The translations under genes and the position numbers were made by a program. Positions 16,205 through 23,991 of a DNA stretch of 64,000 bases are shown piece by piece. The DNA comes from JALORV01 sp035498175 (GTDB lineage Bacteria > Pseudomonadota > Gammaproteobacteria > Burkholderiales > Burkholderiaceae_F). Below the pieces are notes generated by a model. The model saw nothing but the letters and a program-made list of their open reading frames with translations. It did no database searches and was not told the origin of the DNA. Numbering within the stretch: position 1 is the first letter of the stretch; each line of letters begins with the position of its first letter. The DNA is taken from NCBI GenBank assembly GCA_035498175.1, contig DATKAJ010000113.1:1-64000 (forward strand), read 5' to 3'.

Positions 16205-17464
16205 TCACTGGAAGCGCTCCTTCAGCGCGAGAACGGGTTCAAACACCCACTCCCATACCTTGCGCTTCTCCTGCAGGATGTCGGCGTTGACCAGCATTCC
16301 CGAACGCAGCGGCAGCTGCTGCCCGCCCGCGTTGACGGTCTGCGAGTCGAGCCGGACGTCGACGCGATACACGGGTTCGCGCGCGAGCAGCGGGCCGACC
16401 TTCTCGCCGGGCGACCAGACGGTGCGGCTGACGCGCTCGACGCGGCCGCGGTACTGGCCGAAGCGCTGGAACGGGAAGGCGTCGTAGCGCAGCACGACCT
16501 CCTGGCCGGGCTGCACGAAGCCGATCGCGCGCGTCGGCACCAGCAACTGCGCGTGCAGGCCGCTGCCCTTCGGCACGACCACGGCGAGCGGCGCGCTTTC
16601 GGCCACGGTCTCGCCCCGCGCGGCCGCGATGTTCGTCAACACGCCGGCCACCGGCGCGCGGATCACGTTCTCGCGCTTGGCCTCCTCCTGCACGCTGCCC
16701 TGCTGCAGCTCGCTCATCTGGCGCCGGATCTGCTCGAGCTGCGTCTGCGTCTTCAGCTGGACCGAAGGCTCCTCGGCGCGCGCCGCCGAGAGCTCGCGCT
16801 CTACGCTGGCGCGCTGGCGTCGCAGCGCCTCGACCTTCACCTGCTGGTCGAGCACGTTGTTGCGGAACTCGATCAGCTTCGACTCGGAATAGAACTTCTC
16901 GTTGAACAGTTCCTCGGCACGCTGGAATTCGTTGCGGGACGACGCGAGCCGGCTCTGCTGCGCTTTGATCTCCACGTCGAACTGGGCGAGCTCGTGCTCG
17001 AGATCGATGATCTTGCGGCGCATCGCGTCGGACTGCTGCTGGCCTAACAGTCTGATCTGCTGCTGCTCGCGCTCGAGCACGAGCCGGCGCTCGCTGATCT
17101 CGCGTTGAACCAGTTCCCCGGAGGTCACCCCGGAGGCGGTGCCCCGTTCGAACGACAGCCGGATCAGAGGCTGGCCGGCCTCGACTTCGTCCCCTTCCTT
17201 CGCCAGGAGCTCTGCGACAGTGCCCGCCTCGGACGCAAGGATCCGCGCCGCGCCGGCGTCGAGCGCGAGAAAGCCGTCGACCCGCTCACGTCGCGCGTAT
17301 TCGCCCCAGATCGAGAACGCCACGACAGCCACGGCGAAAACAACGGCGAGGGCGGTGAACATCCACAGCGGCACGGGCTGGGCAAGGGACACCTCGCCCA
17401 GCAGCTTCTCGCGCTGCGCGTCGATCGCCTCTTGCCGGAAGAGTTGTCTGGGTTGTTCGGACAT
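16205..17464 (-). CDS. HlyD-family periplasmic adaptor
   Basis: 419 residues, the membrane fusion partner of the C39-ABC exporter that starts 43 bp downstream. A single N-terminal membrane helix is at residues 33-52 (WMFTALAVVFAVAVVAFSIWG). The lipoyl halves flank a long coiled coil rich in Glu, Gln and Arg (residues 130-260, with REISERRLVLEREQQQIR). The C-terminal barrel has GSGLHAQLLVPTRAIGFVQPGQ. It bridges the inner-membrane exporter to an outer-membrane TolC channel, which is not encoded here. It is the first gene of the exporter transcript. Confidence 0.9.
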   Translation of the reverse strand: MSEQPRQLFRQEAIDAQREKLLGEVSLAQPVPLWMFTALAVVFAVAVVAFSIWGEYARRERVDGFLALDAGAARILASEAGTVAELLAKEGDEVEAGQPLIRLSFERGTASGVTSGELVQREISERRLVLEREQQQIRLLGQQQSDAMRRKIIDLEHELAQFDVEIKAQQSRLASSRNEFQRAEELFNEKFYSESKLIEFRNNVLDQQVKVEALRRQRASVERELSAARAEEPSVQLKTQTQLEQIRRQMSELQQGSVQEEAKRENVIRAPVAGVLTNIAAARGETVAESAPLAVVVPKGSGLHAQLLVPTRAIGFVQPGQEVVLRYDAFPFQRFGQYRGRVERVSRTVWSPGEKVGPLLAREPVYRVDVRLDSQTVNAGGQQLPLRSGMLVNADILQEKRKVWEWVFEPVLALKERFQ

Positions 17465-17465
17465 G

Positions 17466-17481
17466 GTCGCCTTCAGGCGAC
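17466..17481. promoter_or_regulatory. Inverted repeat covering the ribosome-binding site of the HlyD gene
   Basis: Arms GTCGCCT and AGGCGAC separated by two bases, ending one base before the HlyD start codon. On the coding (minus) strand the repeat contains the GAAGG that serves as Shine-Dalgarno, so folding or protein binding could hinder translation. It could also be chance in GC-rich DNA. Confidence 0.35.
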
Positions 17482-17650
17482 GCGCATTATGGGGCCGGCG
17501 CCCGCCCGTGTCGTGAGCGCCCGCACTCGCGCCGTCACAAATCAGCGCTAATACCGGTAAAGCGTCGCGTTATATCTACATCACGCACGCGTTGCTGCGA
17601 CTCGAGCGCAAGCCTCTAGCATCGTGCACTCCTCACACACCGGACGCGCC

Positions 17651-18013
17651 ATGGTCTCGCTTCGGGCATTCACGGTCTTCGCGGCACTTAGCCTGGGCGG
17701 ATTCGCATCCGCACAGGTAATCGATCCGAGTGCAGACGTCGCGATGGCACGCGCCGCCGCCGACGCGGCGGACGAGCAGCTGGTCGAACTGCGGCGCGCG
17801 GTTTGGACGCATCTGGCGGCCGCACAGAAACCTGCGTTCGCGCAGCGCGAGCGCGCGTGGCTCGGGCAGACGCGCCGCGACGAGGAGCTGACCTGCCTGC
17901 GGTCAGCGATAGGCCCGACGGCACTGGCTGCCCAGACATGCCGGCTCGTCGTGACCGAGCGGCACATCGCGGCGCTCTCGGCGCCCGTCGTGTACGCGGC
18001 CTCGAACCTGTGA
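17651..18013 (+). CDS. LprI-like (DUF1311) secreted protein
   Basis: 120 residues with a Sec signal peptide (SLRAFTVFAALSLGGFASA, cut near residue 21). The mature part holds the DUF1311 pattern: paired helices with LRRAVWTHLAAAQKPAFAQRERAWLGQTRR, then EELTC and a second cysteine about 25 residues on that can form a disulfide. The family includes lysozyme inhibitor LprI. A protective envelope role is possible, but the general family is broad. ATG 17651 is chosen at the signal peptide. It is divergent from the HlyD exporter gene and converges on the thioredoxin-fold gene 4 bp away. Confidence 0.75.
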   Translation: MVSLRAFTVFAALSLGGFASAQVIDPSADVAMARAAADAADEQLVELRRAVWTHLAAAQKPAFAQRERAWLGQTRRDEELTCLRSAIGPTALAAQTCRLVVTERHIAALSAPVVYAASNL

Positions 18014-18017
18014 CGGA

Positions 18018-18578
18018 CTAGCCGAGGCCCCGTCTCCACTTGATCGAGCAGCCGACACTCGGCACCTGCTCGGCGGGCGCCCGCCCGGTCTGCGCAGCCA
18101 GCAGCATCGCGTCACGCAGTTCGCGCCTCGCGTCCGGCGAGGCCGGCTGCCGACCCGAAGCGTCGAGGCGGCCGCGGTACTGCAGACGCAGTTCACGGTC
18201 ATAGCCGAAGAAGTCCGGCGTGCACACGGCACCGTAGGCAAGCGCCACCGCCTGCGATTCGTCGTACAGGTACGGAAACGGCATGGCCCGCTCTCGCCAG
18301 AGGCGGCGCATGTTCTCGAACGAGTCCTCCGGGTAGGCAGTTGCGTCGTTGCTGCTGATGGCAACGACGCCGATGCCGGCGGCCTGCAGTTCGCGCGCGT
18401 CGCGCACGATGCGGTCGAGCACGGCCTGCACATACGGACAGTGGTTGCAGATGAACATCACCAGCAGGCCACTCGGGCCGACCACCGCATCGCGCGTCCA
18501 GACCTGGCCACAGACCCCCGGCAGCTCGAAGTCGGGAGCGAGCGAACCCAGCTCGGCCGGTGCGGATTGGGCCGCCAT
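18018..18578 (-). CDS. Thioredoxin-fold, peroxiredoxin-like protein
   Basis: 186 residues of the AhpC/TSA-like, PRX-like1 type: LGSLAPDFELPGV at the start, then LVMFICNHCPYVQAVLDR with the redox pair CNHC (about residues 49-52), then VVAISSNDATAYPEDS and PYLYDESQAVALAYGAVCTPDFF with the cis-proline region. It is probably a cytoplasmic thiol oxidoreductase. It follows the transketolase remnant by 12 bp as the last gene of the cbb transcript. Redox control of the Calvin cycle would be a natural reason for its place here, but that is inference. Confidence 0.85.
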   Translation of the reverse strand: MAAQSAPAELGSLAPDFELPGVCGQVWTRDAVVGPSGLLVMFICNHCPYVQAVLDRIVRDARELQAAGIGVVAISSNDATAYPEDSFENMRRLWRERAMPFPYLYDESQAVALAYGAVCTPDFFGYDRELRLQYRGRLDASGRQPASPDARRELRDAMLLAAQTGRAPAEQVPSVGCSIKWRRGLG

Positions 18579-18590
18579 GTCGAGCCCCGC

Positions 18591-19001
18591 TCAGGCAGCA
18601 AGCGGCCGGGTCGTCGCGGCGGCCATGTCGGCCACTGCCGCAGCCAGAGCGTCCGCCACCGCGCTGGCGGCCGGGCCGAAATGCTCGCGCAGCGTCGCCG
18701 CCCGTGCGGACCCGCCGAAGCTCGCGATGTCGACGGCGCCGCCGTCGAGGCCGACACGCCTGCGCCAGAAACCCCCGTGCCCCGCCTCAGGCGCGACCCG
18801 CGGTACACGCGACGGCGACACGCTCGCCCGGTAGACCGGCGGCTGCCCGTCGCGGTCGCGCCAAAGCACCTCGGCGATGTCGGCCATGCCTATCGGCATG
18901 CCGGGGTGACCGGACTTCGCGGCCTCCACCGCACCAATGGCCAGGAAGCGCAGCGCATTGGCAAATCGGCGGCGCTCGGCCGCGGTGATCGGTGCATTCA
19001 T
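18591..19001 (-). pseudogene. cbbT: Internally deleted transketolase (cbbT remnant), frame kept open
   Basis: 136 codons. Residues 1-49 match the transketolase N-terminus (AKSGHPGMPIGMADIAEVLWRD). Directly afterwards the sequence matches the transketolase C-terminus: PPVYRASVSPSRVPRVAPEAG, a W at 78, VGLDGGAVDIASFGGSARAATL, ending in the usual final helix. About 540 central residues of the normal 660 are missing, including the thiamine-diphosphate GDG site and the pyrimidine domain, so it cannot be an active transketolase. The reading frame, an AGGAACG ribosome-binding site and operon position behind cbbP all remain. A full transketolase must exist elsewhere if the cycle runs. Confidence 0.85.
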
Positions 19002-19011
19002 CGGGACGTTC

Positions 19012-19887
19012 CTAGTGCGCGCGGCGCTTCAGGTCCATCAGCCGCAGGATCATCGGCGTGAAAATGAGTTGCATCGCCAGTCCCATCTTGCCACCGGGCA
19101 CGATGATGGTGTTCGGGCGCGTCATCGCCGAGTCGTGCAGCATCGACAGCAGATACGGGAAGTCGATGCCCTTGGGATTGGTGAAGCGGATGATCACCAT
19201 GCTCTCGTCGGCGCTCGGAATGTCGCGCGCGATGAAGGGGTTCGAAGTGTCGACGGTTGGAACGCGCTGGAAGTTGACATGCGTGACGCCGAACTGCGGG
19301 CAGATGTGGTTCACGTAGTCGGGCATGCGGCGCAGAATCGTGTCGACCACCGCTTCCTGCGAGTAGCCCCGCATCTTCTTGTCGCGGTGCAGTTTCTGGA
19401 TCCACTCGAGGTTGATGATCGGCACCACGCCGACAAGCAGGTCGACGTGCTTGCCGACATTGATCTTGTCATCGAAGTACGCGCCGTGCAGGCCCTCGTA
19501 GAACATCAGGTCTGAATCCGGCTCGATGTCCTTCCAATCGGTGAAGTTGCCGGGCTCTACGCCGTGCTCCGCGGCCTCGCCGGCATCGTGGATGTACTTG
19601 CGCACGCGACCGCTGCCGTTCTCGCCGTAGCCCCTGAACAGCGCCTCGAGTTCCTCGAGCAGGTTCGAGTACGGGCCGAAGTGGGAGTAGTGCTTGTTCC
19701 CTTTCGCCTCGGCCTCCTTCATGTTGGCGCGCATCTCCATCCGGTTGTGACGGTGGAACGAATCGCCTTCGACGATCTGCGCCTTGAGCACCTCGCGCCG
19801 GAAGATGTGCTGGAAACTCTGCATCACCGTGGTGGTACCGGCGCCAGACGAGCCCGTCACGGCAATGATCGGATGCTTCTTGGACAA
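19012..19887 (-). CDS. cbbP: Phosphoribulokinase
   Basis: 291 residues, the bacterial (class I, octameric) type. It phosphorylates ribulose 5-phosphate to ribulose 1,5-bisphosphate, the substrate of RuBisCO. Walker A is AVTGSSGAGTTTVMQSF at residues 9-25. EGDSFHRHNRMEMR near 41-54 holds the catalytic Asp and substrate-binding Arg residues, and FYEGLHGAYF near 130 the acidic catalytic site. The start is TTG at 19887 with GAGGGAG seven bases upstream; no in-frame ATG precedes the Walker motif closely enough. It lies 58 bp after cbbF and 10 bp before the transketolase remnant. Confidence 0.95.
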   Translation of the reverse strand: MSKKHPIIAVTGSSGAGTTTVMQSFQHIFRREVLKAQIVEGDSFHRHNRMEMRANMKEAEAKGNKHYSHFGPYSNLLEELEALFRGYGENGSGRVRKYIHDAGEAAEHGVEPGNFTDWKDIEPDSDLMFYEGLHGAYFDDKINVGKHVDLLVGVVPIINLEWIQKLHRDKKMRGYSQEAVVDTILRRMPDYVNHICPQFGVTHVNFQRVPTVDTSNPFIARDIPSADESMVIIRFTNPKGIDFPYLLSMLHDSAMTRPNTIIVPGGKMGLAMQLIFTPMILRLMDLKRRAH

Positions 19888-19945
19888 CGCAGTCTCCCTC
19901 GATGGCGTAGTTCAGGTATGCGGACGGCGGACGCCGGTCAGCGCC

Positions 19946-21070
19946 TCAGGTAAGCGCTTCGGGGCGGTACAGCGACCGCTCGTTGAACAGCGGCGAGCTG
20001 TACGGCTTGTCGGTGCCGGCGTCGTACTCGGCGTGATACCGCTCGATGCGCTCCACCTCGTTCTTCGAGCCGAACACAAGGCCGATGCGCTGATGCAAGG
20101 ATTCCGGCTGCACTTCGAGCACGGAACCGCGGCCGTTGCTGGCACGACCGCCGGCCTGCTCCATCACGAAGCCGATCGGGTTCGCCTCGTACAGCAGCCG
20201 CAGGCGGCCCGGCTTACTCAAGTCCTTGGTGTCGCGCGGGTACATGAAGACGCCGCCGCGCATCAGGATCCGATGCGCCTCGGCCACCATGCTGGCGATC
20301 CAGCGCATGTTGAAGTCCTTGGCGCGCGGCCCGGTCTTGCCGGCCAGACATTCGTCGACGTAGCGCTTGACCGGGGGCTCCCAGAAGCGGCTGTTGCTGG
20401 AGTTGATCGCGAACTCCTGCGTGTCGGCCGGAACGCGGATGTCGGAATGCGTCAACTTGAACTCGCCCAGGTTGGGGTCGAGCGTGAAACCGACCACGCC
20501 GCTGCCGACCGTCAGCACCAGCATCGTCGTCGGCCCATACAGCGCATAGCCGGCGGCGACCTGCGTGGTTCCAAGCTGCAGGAAGTCGGCCTCGGTGACG
20601 TCACGGCCCGACTCGACCACCGACGGCGGCGCGCGCAGGATCGAGAAGATGCTGCCGACCGAGACGTTGACGTCGATGTTGCTGGAGCCATCGAGCGGGT
20701 CGAACACCAGCAGGTACTTGCCACGCCGGTACTGCGACGGGATCTGGTAGGGCTGCTCCATCTCCTCCGAGCCCATGCCGGCGAGCTGGCCCGACCACTC
20801 GGTCGTGCGGATGAATATCTCGTTGCTGACGACGTCGAGTGGCTTCTGCACCTCGCCCTGCACGTTTATCGGCGCGTGCGACTCGGCGGCGGCGACCAGC
20901 TGCCGGCTCATCGGGTCGCCGAGTTCGCCGAAGGCCACCGAGCGGGCAATCGCCTTGGCCGCGAGCGCTACGTCCAGAATCAGCGCGTTGAGCGCGCCGC
21001 TCGCCTGCGGAAAGCGGCGGCGCTGTTCAATCAGGTACTGCGTCAGCGTCCGTCGATTGGAAAGGGGCAT
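19946..21070 (-). CDS. cbbF: Fructose-1,6-bisphosphatase class I
   Basis: 374 residues. It removes the C1 phosphate from fructose 1,6-bisphosphate in CO2 fixation and gluconeogenesis. The metal-binding signature VFDPLDGSSNIDVNVSVG is near residues 118-136. The C-terminal substrate site has GRLRLLYEANPIGFVMEQAGG near 300. The N-terminus RRTLTQYLIEQRR is typical of class I. In proteobacterial cbb operons this enzyme also tends to act on sedoheptulose bisphosphate. It sits 14 bp after cbbX. Confidence 0.95.
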   Translation of the reverse strand: MPLSNRRTLTQYLIEQRRRFPQASGALNALILDVALAAKAIARSVAFGELGDPMSRQLVAAAESHAPINVQGEVQKPLDVVSNEIFIRTTEWSGQLAGMGSEEMEQPYQIPSQYRRGKYLLVFDPLDGSSNIDVNVSVGSIFSILRAPPSVVESGRDVTEADFLQLGTTQVAAGYALYGPTTMLVLTVGSGVVGFTLDPNLGEFKLTHSDIRVPADTQEFAINSSNSRFWEPPVKRYVDECLAGKTGPRAKDFNMRWIASMVAEAHRILMRGGVFMYPRDTKDLSKPGRLRLLYEANPIGFVMEQAGGRASNGRGSVLEVQPESLHQRIGLVFGSKNEVERIERYHAEYDAGTDKPYSSPLFNERSLYRPEALT

Positions 21071-21084
21071 GGTGTTTCCGTCGG

Positions 21085-21975
21085 TTAGGCAGCAGAGGCC
21101 TGGAACACCCGGCTGGCCAGGATGTCCGCCGGCAGGATCGTGGTCAGGTCAGTCTCGGTCAGTGCGCGGTCGCGCACTGCATACAGGCGCGAGGCGGCGC
21201 GCAGCCGCGCGCGGTCGAGCGCATTGCGGACACTGCGCGCATTGGCGAAGTTGGGCTGCTGCATGCGCTGCGCTAGGTAGCGCTCGAAGGCCTCGCGCGC
21301 GCCCTCACCGAAGCGGTAGTGCTGAGTGTCCAGCATCTTCTCTGCGATCTGCATCAGCTCGCCTTCGCCGTAGTCCGGAAAGTCGATGTGGTGCGCGATG
21401 CGAGAACTCATGCCGGGGTTGGACCTGAAGAATTTGTCCATCCGGTCCTTGTAGCCGGCGAGGATCACGACCAGGTCGTCGCGGTTGTTCTCCATCACCT
21501 GCAGCAGGATCTCGATCGCCTCCTGGCCGTAGTCGCGCTCGTTCTCCGGCCGGTACAGGTAGTAGGCCTCGTCGATGAAGAGCACCCCACCCATCGCGCG
21601 CTTCAGTACGTCCTTGGTCTTCGGTGCCGTGTGGCCGATGTACTGGCCGACCAGGTCATCGCGCGTGACGCTGACGACATGGCCCTTGCGCACGTAGCCC
21701 AGGCGATGAAGGATCTGAGCCATCTTCAGCGCCACTGTTGTCTTGCCGGTGCCGGGGTTGCCGGCAAAGCACATATGCAGCGAAGGTGTGCTCGCCTCGA
21801 GGCGGAGCTGGGCGCGCGCTTTCGACACCAGGAGGAAGGCTGCAACATCCTCGATTCGCTTCTTTACCGGCGCGAGTCCGACGAGTTCGCGGTCGAGTTC
21901 TTGCAACACCTCCTGCACGTTGGTATCGCGCAGGATGGACTGCAGGTCAACGGTTGGCGCGTCGCCTTCGCTCAT
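21085..21975 (-). CDS. cbbX: RuBisCO activase CbbX (red type)
   Basis: 296-residue AAA+ protein. CbbX uses ATP to remodel inhibited red-type RuBisCO by pulling on the extended C-terminus of the large subunit. Walker A FAGNPGTGKTTVALKMAQ is at residues 69-86, Walker B GVLFIDEAYYL near 131, and sensor ILAGYKDRMDKFF near 171 with an arginine finger further on. The large subunit in this operon carries a matching C-terminal extension (TSTDTPDYAVTPTAS). It begins 3 bp after the cbbS stop, implying coupling. Confidence 0.95.
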   Translation of the reverse strand: MSEGDAPTVDLQSILRDTNVQEVLQELDRELVGLAPVKKRIEDVAAFLLVSKARAQLRLEASTPSLHMCFAGNPGTGKTTVALKMAQILHRLGYVRKGHVVSVTRDDLVGQYIGHTAPKTKDVLKRAMGGVLFIDEAYYLYRPENERDYGQEAIEILLQVMENNRDDLVVILAGYKDRMDKFFRSNPGMSSRIAHHIDFPDYGEGELMQIAEKMLDTQHYRFGEGAREAFERYLAQRMQQPNFANARSVRNALDRARLRAASRLYAVRDRALTETDLTTILPADILASRVFQASAA

Positions 21976-21978
21976 GAA

Positions 21979-22398
21979 TTACTCGTAACGTGAACCGGCC
22001 GGCCTGGCGGCCGAATAGGCGCGCGTCGTATAACGCACCACGCGGCCCGACGCTTCCTGCCGTTCGAGACCGAAGCCCGGTTCGTCCTTCGGGCGGCTAA
22101 CGATGAACGACAGGCACATGGATTCGACGCCGCGTGTGTTGTCGAAGGCGTTGACCTTGATGTATTGGTTCGGGTGCGCCTTGCGGCAGGCGTTGACCTC
22201 GAAGAGCACCGCCGCGCCATCCTTGACCGTGAACATCGGCAGGCCCCACATGTCCCAGTAGACGTTGCGTGGGTGCGGGTCATCCGTGTACTCGACCGAC
22301 AGCGCCCAGCCCTTGGAGAGCGCGTAGTCGACCTGCGCTCGGATCTCGTCATCGGTCAGGTCGGGCAGGAAGGAAAAGGTGCCTTGCGTGATGCGCAT
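21979..22398 (-). CDS. cbbS: RuBisCO small subunit, red type
   Basis: 139 residues. It assembles with eight large subunits into the L8S8 enzyme. The start MRITQGTFSFLPDLTDDEI and the segment YWDMWGLPMFTVKD are characteristic of form IC/ID small subunits, and the long C-terminal hairpin extension (FIVSRPKDEPGFGLERQEA, then VVRYTTRAYS) is the red-type mark. ATG 22398 is chosen at the conserved start, 14 bp after the large-subunit stop. Confidence 0.96.
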   Translation of the reverse strand: MRITQGTFSFLPDLTDDEIRAQVDYALSKGWALSVEYTDDPHPRNVYWDMWGLPMFTVKDGAAVLFEVNACRKAHPNQYIKVNAFDNTRGVESMCLSFIVSRPKDEPGFGLERQEASGRVVRYTTRAYSAARPAGSRYE

Positions 22399-22412
22399 CG
22401 TGTTCTCCGTGC

Positions 22413-23876
22413 TCAACTGGCGGTCGGGGTGACGGCGTAATCGGGCGTATCGGTCGACGTGTAGTTGAAGCTCACGTCCTTCCAGGTCTCGAGCGCCTGC
22501 TTGAGCGGCGTGCTCCACTTCGCGGCCTCGTCGAGGATCTCCGGGCCTTCGTTGGCGATGTCGCGGCCTTCGTTGCGTGCCTTGACCATCGCTTCGAGTG
22601 CGACGCGGTTGGCGATCGCACCGGCCTGGATACCCGCCGGGTGCCCGATCGTGCCGCCGCCGAACTGCAGCACGACGTCGTCACCGAACAGATCCAGCAA
22701 CTGGTGCATCTGCCCGGCGTGGATGCCGCCGGAGGCGACCGGCATCACCTTCTTGATATCCACCCAGTCCTGGTCGAAGAACAGGCCCCGCTGCAGATCG
22801 GTCTTCGTGTACGTGTCGCGGCAGACGTTGTAATAGCCCTGCACGGTCATCGGGTCGCCTTCGAGCTTGCCGACCGCCGTGCCCGCATGCAGGTGATCGA
22901 CGCCCGCGAGGCGCAGCCATTTCGCCATGACGCGGAAGCTGACGCCGTGGCTCTTCTGCCGCGTGTAGGTGCCGTGTCCTGCACGATGCATGTGCAGGAT
23001 CATGTCGTTCCTGCGCGACCAGTTACTGATCGACTGGATGGCGGACCAGCCGATGATGAGGTCGACCATGATGATGTTCGAGCCCAGCTCCTTCGCGAAC
23101 TCGGCGCGCTCGTACATGTCCTCCATCGTCGCCGCCGTCACGTTCAGGTAGTGGCCCTTGATCTCGCCGGAGTTCGCCTGCGAGCGGTTGACCGCTTCCA
23201 TGCAGAACAGGAACCGGTCGCGCCAGTGCATGAAGGGCTGCGAGTTGATGTTCTCGTCGTCCTTCGTGAAGTCGAGGCCGCCGGTGAGCGCCTCGTAGAC
23301 GACGCGGCCGTAGTTCTTGCCCGACAGACCGAGCTTCGGCTTCATCGTCGCACCCAGCAGCGGGCGGCCGTACTTATCGAGGCGCTCGCGCTCGACGATG
23401 ATCCCGGTCGGCGGACCCTTGAATGTCTTCACGTACGCCGGCGGAATGCGAATGTCCTCGAGCCGCGCCGCCTTCAGCGGCTTGAAGCTGAAGACATTGC
23501 CGATCAGGCTCGCCGTCATGTTGGCGATCGAGCCCTCTTCGAAAAGAATCAGGTCATAGGCGACGTAGGCGAAGAACTGACCAGGCTGGTTCGGCACCGG
23601 CTCGACGCGATAGGCCTTGGCCTGATAGCCCTCGTGGGCGGTCAGCAGGTCGGTCCAGACCACCGTCCAGGTGGCGGTCGACGATTCGCCGGCCACGGCG
23701 GCGGCCGCTTCTTCCGGATCGACGCCATCCTGCGGCGTGATGCGGAACAGGCAGATGACGTCCGTCTCTTTCGGTTCGTAGTCGGGCCGCCAGTAACCCA
23801 TCTGCCTGTACTTCAGGACGCCGCCCTTGTAGCGCTGCTTGACGTCCTTGATGTGGCCGTCGACCGGTTTGTTCAT
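22413..23876 (-). CDS. cbbL: RuBisCO large subunit, form IC
   Basis: 487 residues. It carboxylates ribulose 1,5-bisphosphate. GLDFTKDDENINSQPF contains the lysine that is carbamylated and the metal-binding Asp and Glu (about residues 198-213). GATMKPKLGLSGKNYGR and the loop-6 lysine region (HAGTAVGKLEGDP) are intact, as is FGGGTIGHPAGI. The N-terminal KQRYKGGVLKYRQMGYW identifies the red-like form IC group of proteobacteria. ATG 23876 is chosen at the conserved N-terminus; a 22-residue upstream extension in the same frame has no counterpart. First gene of the cbb operon. Confidence 0.97.
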   Translation of the reverse strand: MNKPVDGHIKDVKQRYKGGVLKYRQMGYWRPDYEPKETDVICLFRITPQDGVDPEEAAAAVAGESSTATWTVVWTDLLTAHEGYQAKAYRVEPVPNQPGQFFAYVAYDLILFEEGSIANMTASLIGNVFSFKPLKAARLEDIRIPPAYVKTFKGPPTGIIVERERLDKYGRPLLGATMKPKLGLSGKNYGRVVYEALTGGLDFTKDDENINSQPFMHWRDRFLFCMEAVNRSQANSGEIKGHYLNVTAATMEDMYERAEFAKELGSNIIMVDLIIGWSAIQSISNWSRRNDMILHMHRAGHGTYTRQKSHGVSFRVMAKWLRLAGVDHLHAGTAVGKLEGDPMTVQGYYNVCRDTYTKTDLQRGLFFDQDWVDIKKVMPVASGGIHAGQMHQLLDLFGDDVVLQFGGGTIGHPAGIQAGAIANRVALEAMVKARNEGRDIANEGPEILDEAAKWSTPLKQALETWKDVSFNYTSTDTPDYAVTPTAS

Positions 23877-23991
23877 GAGCTCTGCCCTTGGTTTTGCGGC
23901 ACCGCAACGGCGGCAATCGGTGTTTGTACTGTAGGCAGGCACCTTGCTAAGGTACAGTCACATTTACTGAGGCTTTCGTTAAGATTCTCTT
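23877..23991. promoter_or_regulatory. cbbL-cbbR divergent control region
   Basis: 115 bp between cbbL and cbbR, markedly more AT-rich than its surroundings. It contains an imperfectly spaced inverted pair ACTGTA (23928) and TACAGT (23953), an overlapping TTACTGA/TTCGTTAA stretch, and a short TAAGA-TTC-TCTTA repeat that ends on the cbbR start codon. LysR-type CbbR proteins typically bind such divergent regions to activate cbbL and repress themselves. Exact sites are not resolved. Confidence 0.6.

Noticed and set aside
14825..17047. Long open frame on the plus strand (740 codons) opposite the exporter genes
   Set aside because: It is antisense to two clear genes and is rich in His, Gln, Arg and Asp as expected from the complement of GC-rich codons. 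No domain is seen.
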